Shown: positions 1 to 7,434 of the stretch, piece by piece | Layout: the number at the start of each line of letters is the position of its first letter | Position numbering within the stretch: position 1 is the first letter of the stretch | Assembly: GCA_958403905.1 (NCBI GenBank) | Contig: CATXZD010000024.1 | Coordinates: forward strand, 1 to 12,730 | Reading direction: 5' to 3' | DNA: 12,730 bases | From: an uncultured Ruminococcus sp. | Lineage (GTDB): Bacteria; Bacillota; Clostridia; Oscillospirales; Acutalibacteraceae | Notes under the pieces: model-generated | Databases searched by the model: none | Seen by the model: only the letters and a program-made list of their open reading frames with translations | Told to the model about the DNA's origin: nothing | Position numbers and translations under genes: made by a program

Positions 1-214
1 GCTGGTTTTCTTCGGCGATATTCAGAGATTCTTCCGGGCTTCGTTCTCCGCAGCCGATATCAAGGCTTCCGATTTTTGCTTTTCTGATCCTGCCGTACAG
101 CGTATTTACAGGGATTTGAAGTTCATTTGCTGCATTTACCGCACCTATCTTTTTTGCAAGCTTTACCGCCTGCACCTTGTACTCATTTTCATATTGTTTA
201 TTTCTGACATTTCT
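1..214 (-). pseudogene. IS3-type transposase OrfA fragment, frameshifted near start, runs off left edge
   Basis: The minus strand reads an open frame containing QYENEYKVQAVKLAKKIG, then AANELQIPVNTLYGRIRKAK, the typical N-terminal helix-turn-helix of IS3-family OrfA transposases (HTH_Tnp_1 type), which binds the element's ends. The frame continues past the left edge. It has no start of its own: a TAA lies at 217-215. An ATG at 210-208 sits one base out of frame, and adding one base after position 206 would give a normal start (M-S-R-N-K-Q-Y). This points to a single-base deletion in codon 2, so the copy is probably dead. An intact-looking promoter lies upstream at 237-265. The family call is firm; the exact IS is not identified. 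Confidence 0.75.
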
Positions 215-236
215 TTACATCCATTTTTTTCTTTTT

Positions 237-265
237 ATTTTACTTCTTTGAGGTTAGGGTGTCAA
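237..265 (-). promoter_or_regulatory. Sigma-A-type promoter of the transposase remnant
   Basis: On the minus strand TTGACA (265-260) is followed after exactly 17 nt by TAAAAT (242-237), a near-consensus pair about 27 nt ahead of the ATG at 210. It lies close to the expected outer end of the IS, so the -35 box may overlap the terminal inverted repeat. The IS/kinase junction is inferred to be around 270-290, where kinase-like sequence resumes. Confidence 0.6.
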
Positions 266-284
266 GTTTTATTATACAGGATCA

Positions 285-1190
285 ATTTTATCCGATGCGG
301 TCAAGTCTATCCGCTCAAACGAACTGCATTTTGATAAGTACGCAACGTTCTTTTTTCTAGTGCCGATCTCGCAGTACCTGCTGTTCGCCTAGAGCACCTT
401 AAATACCCGCAAAAAGCCTGAAGTCTTTCAGCAGATGATAAATAAGCCAATGATGTATGCGGGCATCGTGATCACAGTTGTTGCGGATATTCTGATATTT
501 AAAGCTCTGCTCGACTACTCCACCGCTCGTCACAACAAGCTTCGCTTAGCCGAGCTGGAGTATGAGCAGAAGCTTTCGCAAAACTACTACGACAGCATAC
601 GCGAAAATGCCGAGCAGCTTATGAAGTACAAGCACGATTTCAACAACATCGTCAGCACGGCGTACAGCCTGCTTTCCTCCGCTGACCCCGAACAGTGCGA
701 GCGCGGTATGCAGATACTCGGCGAACTCTATCAGAAAAATCTGAAAAATCCCATTATCCCGCATTACTGCGCAAATTCCACCATCAACGCCGTAATTTTC
801 GATAAAATGAACGCCGCCGACGAGCGGGGAGTCGAACTTTTCACCGACATAAACATACCAGAAAATATGAACGTTGAGTTGACAGACTTGTGCAGCGTTT
901 TCGCAAATCTTATAGACAATGCGTTTGCGAGTGCGGATAAGTCTAAGAACAACAGAGTTGAATTGTCAGCACATACCGACATTGGCTGTCTGTTCGTGCT
1001 GGCAAAGAATTATCCCGACGAAATGCCGCAAATGCCTGTGAAAAAGTCGCACTTCAAGAACGGCAAATTTTCAGAGCACGGTTATGGTCTTGATATTATC
1101 CGCGGAGTTGCAGAGAAGCACGACGGCAGTCTTGAAATGCGCACGGAGAACGGCTGCGTTGAAATATTGGCAGTTTTGATGCTTACATAG
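285..1190 (+). pseudogene. AgrC-like GHKL sensor histidine kinase, 5'-truncated, with internal TAG
   Basis: The longest intact frame (from 435, 251 aa) has one membrane segment (about residues 8-26), a coiled linker, the H-box KYKHDFNN with His67, an N-box with N158/N162 (LIDNAFASA) and a G-box HGYGLDII near 215-222. That is the layout of HPK10/AgrC-type GHKL kinases, which sense peptides and phosphorylate LytTR-type regulators. In the same frame upstream, about 288-389 reads plausible kinase membrane sequence (HFDKYATFFLVPISQYLLF) and is cut by TAG at 390-392. Usual family members have five to seven membrane helices, so most of the sensor is missing, apparently removed by the IS at the left. 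A 251-aa soluble kinase from ATG 435 could still be made, but no convincing ribosome binding site precedes it. No response regulator gene is in the window. Confidence 0.8.
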
Positions 1191-1192
1191 AA

Positions 1193-1224
1193 TAAAAAAA
1201 GCCCGCCGTAAAGCGAGCTTTTTT
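1193..1224. terminator. Bidirectional rho-independent terminator
   Basis: An A-run, the hairpin AAGCCCGC / GCGAGCTT (one mismatch) and a T-run follow directly after the kinase stop at 1190. The flanking A and T runs let it work for the kinase on the plus strand and for the 89-aa gene operon arriving on the minus strand. Confidence 0.8.
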
Positions 1225-1246
1225 CTGTTGTCTTGCTGATACCAAA

Positions 1247-1269
1247 TGGATGCTCAGTTCAAACATCCA
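1247..1269. repeat. Short inverted repeat beyond the 89-aa gene stop
   Basis: TGGATG (1247-1252) and CATCCA (1264-1269) form a 6-bp hairpin with an 11-nt loop, 16 bp past the minus-strand stop at 1285. There is no T-run, so it may be a weak terminator, or part of the boundary between the mobile module and the old chromosome. Its function is unknown. Confidence 0.35.
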
Positions 1270-1284
1270 ATTTTACGCTGCCAA

Positions 1285-1554
1285 TCAATCTTCGTTATAC
1301 TCATCTATCATTCTGCAGTACTCTTTTTCCTCGCAGTCAATATAATCCTTAGCGAACTGCTCCGCTTCTTCGAGACTGTTTTCCAGCAGTTCAAAATCCA
1401 CAGTAGCCGAAAAAATATCTATCTCAAGCTGTTCGGACTCATCTGCAAAAACTTCAATAGTAAAACCCTCACAACGGACATCATTTCCATCCTTATCCTC
1501 CCGAAGCAGATCACTGTCGGGAGTTATTTTTACATGAAACCCTTTGTATTTCAA
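1285..1554 (-). CDS. Unknown 89-aa acidic protein, TTG start, third gene of amidoligase operon
   Basis: I do not recognise a family. The 89-residue product is soluble, with no membrane segment, and its C-terminal half is rich in Asp and Glu (including EEKEYCRMIDEYNED). The first half looks like alternating beta strands (GFHVKITPD, GFTIEVFADE, LEIDIFSATVDFE), followed by a helix. The start is a TTG at 1554-1552, chosen because AAGGAGG (1569-1563) sits 8 nt ahead. That site overlaps the stop of the cyclotransferase gene (1570-1568), so the two are in one transcript and probably translationally coupled. By position it may be an accessory, substrate or regulator of the amidoligase/cyclotransferase pair. 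That is inference from context only. Confidence 0.75.
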   Translation of the reverse strand: MKYKGFHVKITPDSDLLREDKDGNDVRCEGFTIEVFADESEQLEIDIFSATVDFELLENSLEEAEQFAKDYIDCEEKEYCRMIDEYNED

Positions 1555-1567
1555 ACCGCAAACCTCC

Positions 1568-2083
1568 TTAAAATTTCATCTGAAAATCATCAATGTCGTA
1601 ATATCCATCATAATCTTCCGCACAATATTCTTCGTCAAATTCATCATTTACCATATGTTCAATCTGCAGTGAATTTTCCAAAGCTGTCTGAAGATAACTT
1701 TTATCTAAACCGTTTTCTCTATACCCCTGCAAAATCGTATTGTAATACTGTCTACTCGGAGGAGCGATCTCTCCTTGGTTCATCAGATACGCCATACCCT
1801 CAACTTCTTTGCCGTCCAGCTCAAAAGACATTTTTTCTTGCCTGTAAAGTCTCGGATAACCCTCATAGCGATTTAAAGCTGGCAAATCTCTGTCGTCAAG
1901 CTCCCAGATCAGAACAGGAACGCTTGCTCCTTTTTTCGGAACAATAGTCGCAACGCCTCTGAATTCCAACTCAAAATCCTTAATCTCAGATGTTCCCGCA
2001 ACCCTTGAATGCGGACATCTGTATGCCATCTGTTGCAAATTAATGTTGCTGCCGTATGCAATATATAACTGTTTGTTTTTCAT
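1568..2083 (-). CDS. Gamma-glutamylcyclotransferase-like protein (AIG2/GGCT fold)
   Basis: The 171-aa protein starts with the signature YIAYGSN (residues 7-13), the loop that holds the gamma-glutamyl group in the AIG2/GGCT superfamily. It carries a candidate catalytic Glu at residue 74 in LNRYEGYP, matching the family pattern in which an invariant Glu lies in an L-x-x-x-E-G segment. Members release gamma-glutamyl amines as 5-oxoproline plus the free amine. The C-terminus (about 140-171) is an acidic, Tyr-rich tail absent from minimal homologues. GGAGGT at 2094-2089 precedes the ATG, and the amidoligase stop is 14 nt upstream, so it belongs to the amidoligase operon. The pairing suggests it removes or recycles gamma-glutamyl amides made by the partner ligase. 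The substrate is unknown. Confidence 0.88.
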   Translation of the reverse strand: MKNKQLYIAYGSNINLQQMAYRCPHSRVAGTSEIKDFELEFRGVATIVPKKGASVPVLIWELDDRDLPALNRYEGYPRLYRQEKMSFELDGKEVEGMAYLMNQGEIAPPSRQYYNTILQGYRENGLDKSYLQTALENSLQIEHMVNDEFDEEYCAEDYDGYYDIDDFQMKF

Positions 2084-2097
2084 CTTCGACCTCCGAT

Positions 2098-3183
2098 CTA
2101 CATAGCCATTTCTATGTCTAAATCTTGATCTTCTTCAAAGCCCTCACATTCGCTCTCTGTCGGCTCAGAAATCTCATCGGGTACATTTTCGTTTAACTCC
2201 CGAATCTCGCTTACAGGCTCAACACGCTGCTCACGGGCGGCGATACGCTCCTGTCTGAGCCTTTCTCGCTGAGCTATGGCTTGCTCGGGATTTTTCCAAG
2301 CAATATTGCCCTCAAGATGAGAAAGCAAGTGTTTGCGGCAGTTCTTGAATTCCTGTCCGTTCAGTCCTATCCGGATAAGCCATGTTCTGAACGTATAACG
2401 AGGATTTTCACTTTGCGTTACCCGTGGGCTTGCAGATTTCTGCGTTAACGCCTGATTGCTGACCGCCAGAACCAGCGAAATATACGCCCTGAGCACGCCT
2501 GCATTCAGGCAGCTGTTGAAAGCTCTCACTTCAATATTGTTATCCGTAAAGACGGGATGTAAATTTAAACACCTGTACCGTGACGGATCGTAATGTGAGT
2601 GATAATCGGCGTCATCTCCGTACCAAAGCCGTTTTATGGTCTGTAAACTCGTCGGCTTTCTTCTGTTCAATTCTTCAAGAAAGTGCTTATCTACCTTTTT
2701 GCAATAATTCCGTTCACGGTTTGAATCTACCTGTAAAGCCTGATACAGCATATCCTCCTTGCTTGCAAAAATATTTACAAGATTTCTAAGCTTTTGCGCG
2801 TCATACGGAGAAAAATCAATGTGAATATGAATTCCTGTGGACTCGTTGCAAATGCCTCCGCTTCGGCGAATAGAACGAACGACCTCCTGAAGCGTCGGCA
2901 TATCCTCGTATTCCAGAATCGGAGTTACAAGCTCCACAGAATACAGCTTTGAAGCCGAAGAGCCGTTCTTCGTTGTACATCGTATACTTGCGTCGGACAT
3001 GATCTTCCATGTTCTGTTTTTACTGTCTTTAACATCATATCTGTCATAACTGCCGCCGTAATGCTCCGGCGAACCGCCCAAAACCTTTGCCACCGCCTTT
3101 GCCGCTGACGATCTTGTTAAGCCGGTGCATTCAATTTCAACTCCGTAACGTTGGTTTTTTATTCCCTCAAAATTTTTCGCCAT
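2098..3183 (-). CDS. Amidoligase family protein (glutamine-synthetase fold)
   Basis: The 361-aa protein shows the ordered motifs of the Amidoligase_2 family: YGVEIE (13-18) with two acidic residues expected to bind metal-ATP, SVELVTPIL (82-90), STGIHIHID (115-123) with the His-x-His, YRCLNLHP (203-210), and NIEVRAFNS (216-224) with Glu and Arg. The family is predicted to use ATP to join a carboxylate to an amine, making amide or peptide bonds; substrates are mostly unknown. After about residue 290 the C-terminus is a charged, probably helical extension ending in many acidic residues. GAGGTGA (3197-3191) lies 7 nt before the ATG. The gene begins directly after a terminator-like hairpin (3208-3241) with no room for a promoter between them. 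The downstream cyclotransferase and 89-aa genes form one operon with it. Confidence 0.9.
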   Translation of the reverse strand: MAKNFEGIKNQRYGVEIECTGLTRSSAAKAVAKVLGGSPEHYGGSYDRYDVKDSKNRTWKIMSDASIRCTTKNGSSASKLYSVELVTPILEYEDMPTLQEVVRSIRRSGGICNESTGIHIHIDFSPYDAQKLRNLVNIFASKEDMLYQALQVDSNRERNYCKKVDKHFLEELNRRKPTSLQTIKRLWYGDDADYHSHYDPSRYRCLNLHPVFTDNNIEVRAFNSCLNAGVLRAYISLVLAVSNQALTQKSASPRVTQSENPRYTFRTWLIRIGLNGQEFKNCRKHLLSHLEGNIAWKNPEQAIAQRERLRQERIAAREQRVEPVSEIRELNENVPDEISEPTESECEGFEEDQDLDIEMAM

Positions 3184-3204
3184 TTAATTTTCACCTCGTT
3201 TCCG

Positions 3205-3241
3205 AAAAAAACAGCCTGCAGATTTCTCCGCAAGCTGTTTT
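3205..3241 (-). terminator. Terminator or attenuator between recombinase 1 and amidoligase
   Basis: Read on the minus strand, AAAACAGC (3241-3234) pairs with GCTGTTTT (3215-3208), with three more inner pairs, and is followed by a run of T ending at 3205. It lies just after the recombinase stop (3248-3246) and only 8 nt before the amidoligase ribosome binding site. It therefore looks like a classic terminator, but may act as an attenuator for the cargo operon. Confidence 0.8.
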
Positions 3242-3245
3242 CACA

Positions 3246-4862
3246 TTATTCAATTTCCGTTCTGACTTCATACCCGCCCTTGAAGATCACCAGTATTTCG
3301 GTTTTACTTAAGACTTTTACACATTCGATGAGCTTTCTGATCAACACATTATCAAAGGTTTCCAACTCGAATTTTTCATGCTCTATCATGTCCGTGATCT
3401 TATCAAGCTTTTGCTGAGTTTCGGCAGAAGTTTTATTCTGCGATTTGAGCATTTCCAATCGTTCGCTTAACTCTTGTTCCTCGGCATAAAGCTTTGCAAA
3501 CTCACTGTCAAGCTTGTCCTCGTCACAGCCGCCGGAAACTATCAGTCCGACCAGATCCGTTCTTGCTTGGTCGATCTCTTTCAGTCGCTTTTCAATCGAA
3601 AGTATTTCCTCCTGCCCCTGGCACTCCAACACCGATCCGATATTAGCTTTTAATATCCGAACAATATCGTCACGGCAGGAATAGTAGTTATTTATCGAAC
3701 GAATAATTCCACGGTGCAGGTTTTCTTCCTTGATCGTAGGCGAATCGGGGCAGTATTTTTTACCGTGTTCCAGACGGCTGATACACCGCCAGACCACTTG
3801 CTTTTTCCCGTTTTTTGTCCATATTCTGCGCCTGTACGGAGTTCCGCAATTTCCGCATATCAACAATTCGGACAATGCATATTTTCCACTGTATTTTCCT
3901 TGCTCTGTTTTGGTATGATCGGATATTTTTCTTTTTGAACTTCGCCTTGCAATTTCCTGCTGTACTCGGTTAAAGGTATCACGATCGATTATGGGAGTAT
4001 GATGATCTGTAATAAGATACATCGGGCGCTCTCCGTTATTTTTCACAACTTTGTGTGTAATGCAATCGACCGTGAAAGTTTTTTGCAAAAGTGCATCTCC
4101 CACATACTTCTCATTTTTCAGAATTCTCTGAATTTCACCCTTAGACCACTCACTTTTACCAGTTGCGGTAATTCTTTTTTGATTCATTAAGGTCTGAGCG
4201 ATGTTATGTAAGGTATATCCGTCAAGATAAAGACTGAAGATCAACCGTACAGTTTCAGCCTCATTGGGAACTATCTCCGGCTTGCCGTCTGCACCTTTTT
4301 TGTAACCCAGCAGATATTTATACTGAAAGGACACCTTGCCCTCACGGTAGGCTTTTTCCTTTCCCCATGAAACATTTTTGCTTATGGATTCACTTTCAGC
4401 CTGTGCGAATGAACCGTACAAAGCAATCATAAACTCGCTTGTCATTGTCAGCGTGTTTATGTTTTCCTTTTCAAAAATCACGCCAATACCCAAGTCTTTA
4501 AGCTGTCGAACATATTCAAGGCAATCCACCGTATTTCGGGCAAATCTTGAAATTGATTTCGTTATCACAAGGTCGATCTTTTTGTTTTTGCACATTCTTA
4601 TCATTCGGTTAAACTCTGTCCTTTTCTTTGTCTGAGTTCCGCTGATCCCTTCGTCGGCAAAAACTCCGGCAAGCGTCCATTCCTTTTTTCGGTTGATCAA
4701 ATCGGTGTAATAGGCGATCTGTACCTGATATGAATTCTGCTGTTCCTCTTGTTCTGTGCTGACACGGCAGTATGCGGCAACTCTTAATTGGTGATATTTA
4801 TCACGGTTTTCCGTTGTCTGCACTTTCGCAGGGATTACCGTTACATTCGGAGCTGTGGACAT
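3246..4862 (-). CDS. Large serine recombinase 1 (resolvase/invertase superfamily integrase)
   Basis: I place the start at the ATG at 4862 because AAAGGA (4877-4872) lies 9 nt ahead of it. Longer starts at 4916 or 4871 are possible but less well supported. The 538-aa product has an N-terminal resolvase domain with YCRVS, giving Ser35 as nucleophile, and TKSISRFARNT near residue 102. A recombinase domain follows (about 185-285), then a zinc beta-ribbon with C336, C339, C360, C371, and a long coiled coil (about 425-505). Such enzymes integrate and excise elements at att sites through 5' phosphoserine links. The first 62 nt of the gene overlap the 3' end of the upstream recombinase-like gene in another frame. 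Length and domains match complete TnpX/TndX-type enzymes. Confidence 0.92.
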   Translation of the reverse strand: MSTAPNVTVIPAKVQTTENRDKYHQLRVAAYCRVSTEQEEQQNSYQVQIAYYTDLINRKKEWTLAGVFADEGISGTQTKKRTEFNRMIRMCKNKKIDLVITKSISRFARNTVDCLEYVRQLKDLGIGVIFEKENINTLTMTSEFMIALYGSFAQAESESISKNVSWGKEKAYREGKVSFQYKYLLGYKKGADGKPEIVPNEAETVRLIFSLYLDGYTLHNIAQTLMNQKRITATGKSEWSKGEIQRILKNEKYVGDALLQKTFTVDCITHKVVKNNGERPMYLITDHHTPIIDRDTFNRVQQEIARRSSKRKISDHTKTEQGKYSGKYALSELLICGNCGTPYRRRIWTKNGKKQVVWRCISRLEHGKKYCPDSPTIKEENLHRGIIRSINNYYSCRDDIVRILKANIGSVLECQGQEEILSIEKRLKEIDQARTDLVGLIVSGGCDEDKLDSEFAKLYAEEQELSERLEMLKSQNKTSAETQQKLDKITDMIEHEKFELETFDNVLIRKLIECVKVLSKTEILVIFKGGYEVRTEIE

Positions 4863-5739
4863 TTTTGTCATTCCTTTCTGTGATATTTTTGATGTGTACT
4901 CCGTTGATAAATTCAACCTCTATGGTACAAAAATGGCTTATCCAGATTCGTGAAATACACGCTTTGAATAAGCCAATATCTAATGTATTTAATTGCTCGT
5001 GGTCTTTAAGAACAGCCTTGATTTTCTCTGTTTTTTGCGGACTGTCGCTGTAGGTACAGCAGTCGTATTTCATTTCGGCAAGCTTGAAGATCTCAGATTT
5101 TATTCTTTCAAAATTGATCTGAGATACATCGGTCATCCGATTTATCTCATTCTGCTGACTGACTATGTCTGATGTCGGGGAATATGTGCTGACCTCTCCG
5201 CCGCATTCAATTAAACTTGGGTTTGCAGCAGCAGAGTTCAGAACAGTGATCACTGCTCCCATTATCATCTGATCTGTCATGCGATATTCAAATTTAAAGC
5301 AGTCGGGGTTTTCACAATTCCAGTATTCACGACCCTTGCCGTTGGTTTTTCTGAAAACCTTTTCTCCGCATTCGGCGCAGTATGTAACCTTTCGGATTTC
5401 CGATAGGTCTTCTGAAATTGTGCAAAGTGAATTTGCTTTTCTCACTCGCTTTTCATTTGCTTGTCTGAAGATATCCTCATCGATCAACTGCGGATATTTG
5501 TCAGTTCCCAGATACTTTTCATTTTCTATGATCCGCTTGACCATGTTTTTGTTCCAATGATCGGAATCACTGTTGTATCGGATTTTTTCGGACTCCATAA
5601 GCTTTGCAATCTGCAAAAGACTTTTGCCATTAAGATATTCGCTGAAAATTGTTGCAACTGCGTAAACCTCTTTAGGCTCGGTGGTTATTTCGCCGTTTTT
5701 CATGCAGTAGCCGAATGGGATTACTCTGTTTTTGAGCAT
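4801..5739 (-). CDS. Recombinase-like protein lacking the catalytic resolvase domain
   Basis: The 312-aa product begins directly in the DNA-binding recombinase domain (IPFGYCMKNG at 7-16, IFSEYLNGKSLLQIAKLM, RIIENEKYLGTDKYP to about residue 83). It continues into a zinc beta-ribbon with C121, C124, C142, C147 and a C-terminal partly coiled region. There is no R-x-S nucleophile motif and no room for one: a strong GGAGGTGA (5754-5747) precedes the ATG by 7 nt, so this is a real gene, not a 5'-truncated pseudogene. It sits between two complete recombinases in the same direction and overlaps the downstream one by 62 nt. It may bind att DNA as a non-catalytic partner or directionality factor. That role is inferred from domain content and position. 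Confidence 0.88.
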   Translation of the reverse strand: MLKNRVIPFGYCMKNGEITTEPKEVYAVATIFSEYLNGKSLLQIAKLMESEKIRYNSDSDHWNKNMVKRIIENEKYLGTDKYPQLIDEDIFRQANEKRVRKANSLCTISEDLSEIRKVTYCAECGEKVFRKTNGKGREYWNCENPDCFKFEYRMTDQMIMGAVITVLNSAAANPSLIECGGEVSTYSPTSDIVSQQNEINRMTDVSQINFERIKSEIFKLAEMKYDCCTYSDSPQKTEKIKAVLKDHEQLNTLDIGLFKACISRIWISHFCTIEVEFINGVHIKNITERNDKNVHSSECNGNPCESADNGKP

Positions 5740-5774
5740 ATTAATTTCACCTCCGAAAACAACAATACCATAAA

Positions 5775-5801
5775 GCCTTTGAAATAGCTATATCCAAAGG
5801 C
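5775..5801 (-). terminator. Hairpin between recombinase 3 and the catalytic-less recombinase gene
   Basis: GCCTTTG (5775-5781) and CAAAGGC (5795-5801) form a perfect 7-bp stem with a 13-nt loop, 26 bp after the recombinase 3 stop. On the minus strand it is followed only by TTTAT, so it is a weak terminator or an mRNA-processing or stability hairpin that may lower downstream expression. Confidence 0.45.
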
Positions 5802-5826
5802 AATAAATTTATGATGTAGAAATTGT

Positions 5827-7371
5827 CTATTTTATCTTCTCATTAAATTTTAAACCGCCGATTAAGTGAAATTCCAGCTCATGCTGATTTATCACAACGA
5901 TCTTTTCAACTATGCCCTCAAACGTCGACTCGTCAAATTCTGTTATTGGATTACTTTGTTTTTCAAAAAAGTCTATCAGCATTTCTATTTGGTCAATTGT
6001 TTCGTCCTCGTCATCGGAACGGGTAAGCTTTTTCAGTTCGGCCTGCAGCTTATTGATTTTTGCTGTAAGCTCCGTAGTCTGCTCAATGTATTTTACCTCG
6101 TCCAGAAACCCTTTGGTTTTCAGTCTTGCAAGGACGTGTGTCTGTTCACGAAGCTTGGCGGTTTGCTTGTGAATGTCCATTACCTGAGTTTTACTGCTGA
6201 GTTTTCGGAGTTTCAGATCATGCAGCGCTGTTTGAAAAGGTACAAGGATTTGTTTGTAATTGTACCAAAGTTTATTGCATAATCTGATAAAAGCAGAGTG
6301 GATATTATCTTGATTTATTGGTTTTACCGAGCACTTTTCTATTTCATCGGTATGAAGTCTGCAAACCCAATATATTTTTCCTCTGCAATTTTTCATACGG
6401 AAAGTAGTTCCGCATTCACCGCATTTGATTTTCTTGGACAGTATATTACCGCGGCTTTCATTCCGCTTATTTTCACCCCGAAGACGTATTAATTCCTGCA
6501 CTCTGTCAAATACATCTTTTGAAATGACGGCTTCATGACATCCGGTGTAATAATACTGAGGTAATTCTCCTCTGTTCGGCAAATTTTTACGAGGCAAAAC
6601 GGTTGTTGTAAACCGTTTCTGAAACAGCTGATCTCCGATGTATTTTTCATTTTTAAGCATAACTCTCACGGTAGGTCCTGTCCAGTGGCATGATCTACCT
6701 CTTTTTCCAATTCCCATTTCATTTAACATCTGAGCGATTTTTTCACTTCCGTATCCGTTCAGATACCAATCAAATATTTTTCTGACTATCCGGGCTTCAT
6801 CCTGATTTAAGATCAATTCACCGTTGACAAGTTCATATCCAAACACCGAGTTGCACATTTTCATTGTGCCGTTTTCCATTCGCTTTTTTATGCTCCACCG
6901 CATATTCTGCGAAATCGAAGTCGATTCCTCCTGAGCCAGACCGCCCATTATTGTTATCATCATTTCATCGGTCATATTAGCTGTATCGATATTCTCTTTC
7001 TCGAAAAACACCGTAATACCAAGAGATTTCAGTTCACGAACGTTTTTCAGACAATCTTTAGTGTTTCGGGCAAATCGGCTGATAGACTTGGTGTATATCC
7101 TGTCTATCCTCCCTTTGCGGCAATCTTTTATCATTCTCTGAAACTCGTCACGCTTGTCCTCACGGGTACCTGTTATACCCTCGTCGGCGTACAGATCGAT
7201 CAGTTCTTCCGTTTCGGAGTTCTCAAAAAACTGACTGTAGTATCTTGTCTGAGCCATAAAGGAATTAAGCTGATCTTCGCTGTCTGAACTTACTCTGCAA
7301 TATGCGGCACAACGGATCTTCGTATTTTGTTCTTCTGTGATTGTCGGCTGTATTACCGTTACTGTCGGCAT
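5827..7371 (-). CDS. Large serine recombinase 3 (resolvase/invertase superfamily integrase)
   Basis: The 514-aa enzyme has the full layout: resolvase domain with YCRVS and Ser28 as nucleophile, TKSISRFARNT (94-104), EKENIDTANM, a recombinase domain (about 170-265), a zinc ribbon with C317, C320, C337, C347, and a coiled coil (about 375-455). It cuts and rejoins att sites during integration or excision. The ATG at 7371 is preceded by AAAGGAG about 9 nt upstream. It resembles recombinase 1 in layout and even in its first residues (TVTVI versus NVTVI), consistent with an old duplication followed by divergence. It is the first recombinase transcribed, after the DUF3789-like gene, and probably shares its transcript. 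Confidence 0.92.
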   Translation of the reverse strand: MPTVTVIQPTITEEQNTKIRCAAYCRVSSDSEDQLNSFMAQTRYYSQFFENSETEELIDLYADEGITGTREDKRDEFQRMIKDCRKGRIDRIYTKSISRFARNTKDCLKNVRELKSLGITVFFEKENIDTANMTDEMMITIMGGLAQEESTSISQNMRWSIKKRMENGTMKMCNSVFGYELVNGELILNQDEARIVRKIFDWYLNGYGSEKIAQMLNEMGIGKRGRSCHWTGPTVRVMLKNEKYIGDQLFQKRFTTTVLPRKNLPNRGELPQYYYTGCHEAVISKDVFDRVQELIRLRGENKRNESRGNILSKKIKCGECGTTFRMKNCRGKIYWVCRLHTDEIEKCSVKPINQDNIHSAFIRLCNKLWYNYKQILVPFQTALHDLKLRKLSSKTQVMDIHKQTAKLREQTHVLARLKTKGFLDEVKYIEQTTELTAKINKLQAELKKLTRSDDEDETIDQIEMLIDFFEKQSNPITEFDESTFEGIVEKIVVINQHELEFHLIGGLKFNEKIK

Positions 7372-7398
7372 TTCCTCACACTCCTTTCAACCAACAAG

Positions 7399-7427
7399 GA
7401 TACCACAAATTTTTTAGGAATGGTATC
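7399..7427 (-). terminator. Weak hairpin after the DUF3789-like gene
   Basis: GATACCA (7399-7405) and TGGTATC (7421-7427) form a 7-bp stem with a 15-nt loop between the 42-aa gene and recombinase 3. No T-run follows on the minus strand, so it is more likely an mRNA hairpin separating the small-gene part of the operon from the recombinases than a full terminator. Confidence 0.35.
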
Positions 7428-7434
7428 ATCAAAC

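Noticed and set aside
1246..1947. Plus-strand 233-codon open frame
   Set aside because: It is the shadow of the 89-aa and cyclotransferase genes on the minus strand. Those have clear family motifs (for the cyclotransferase) and ribosome binding sites.
4863..4916. Longer start of recombinase 1 at 4916
   Set aside because: It would lengthen the overlap with the upstream gene and lacks a clear ribosome binding site, whereas AAAGGA fits the ATG at 4862.
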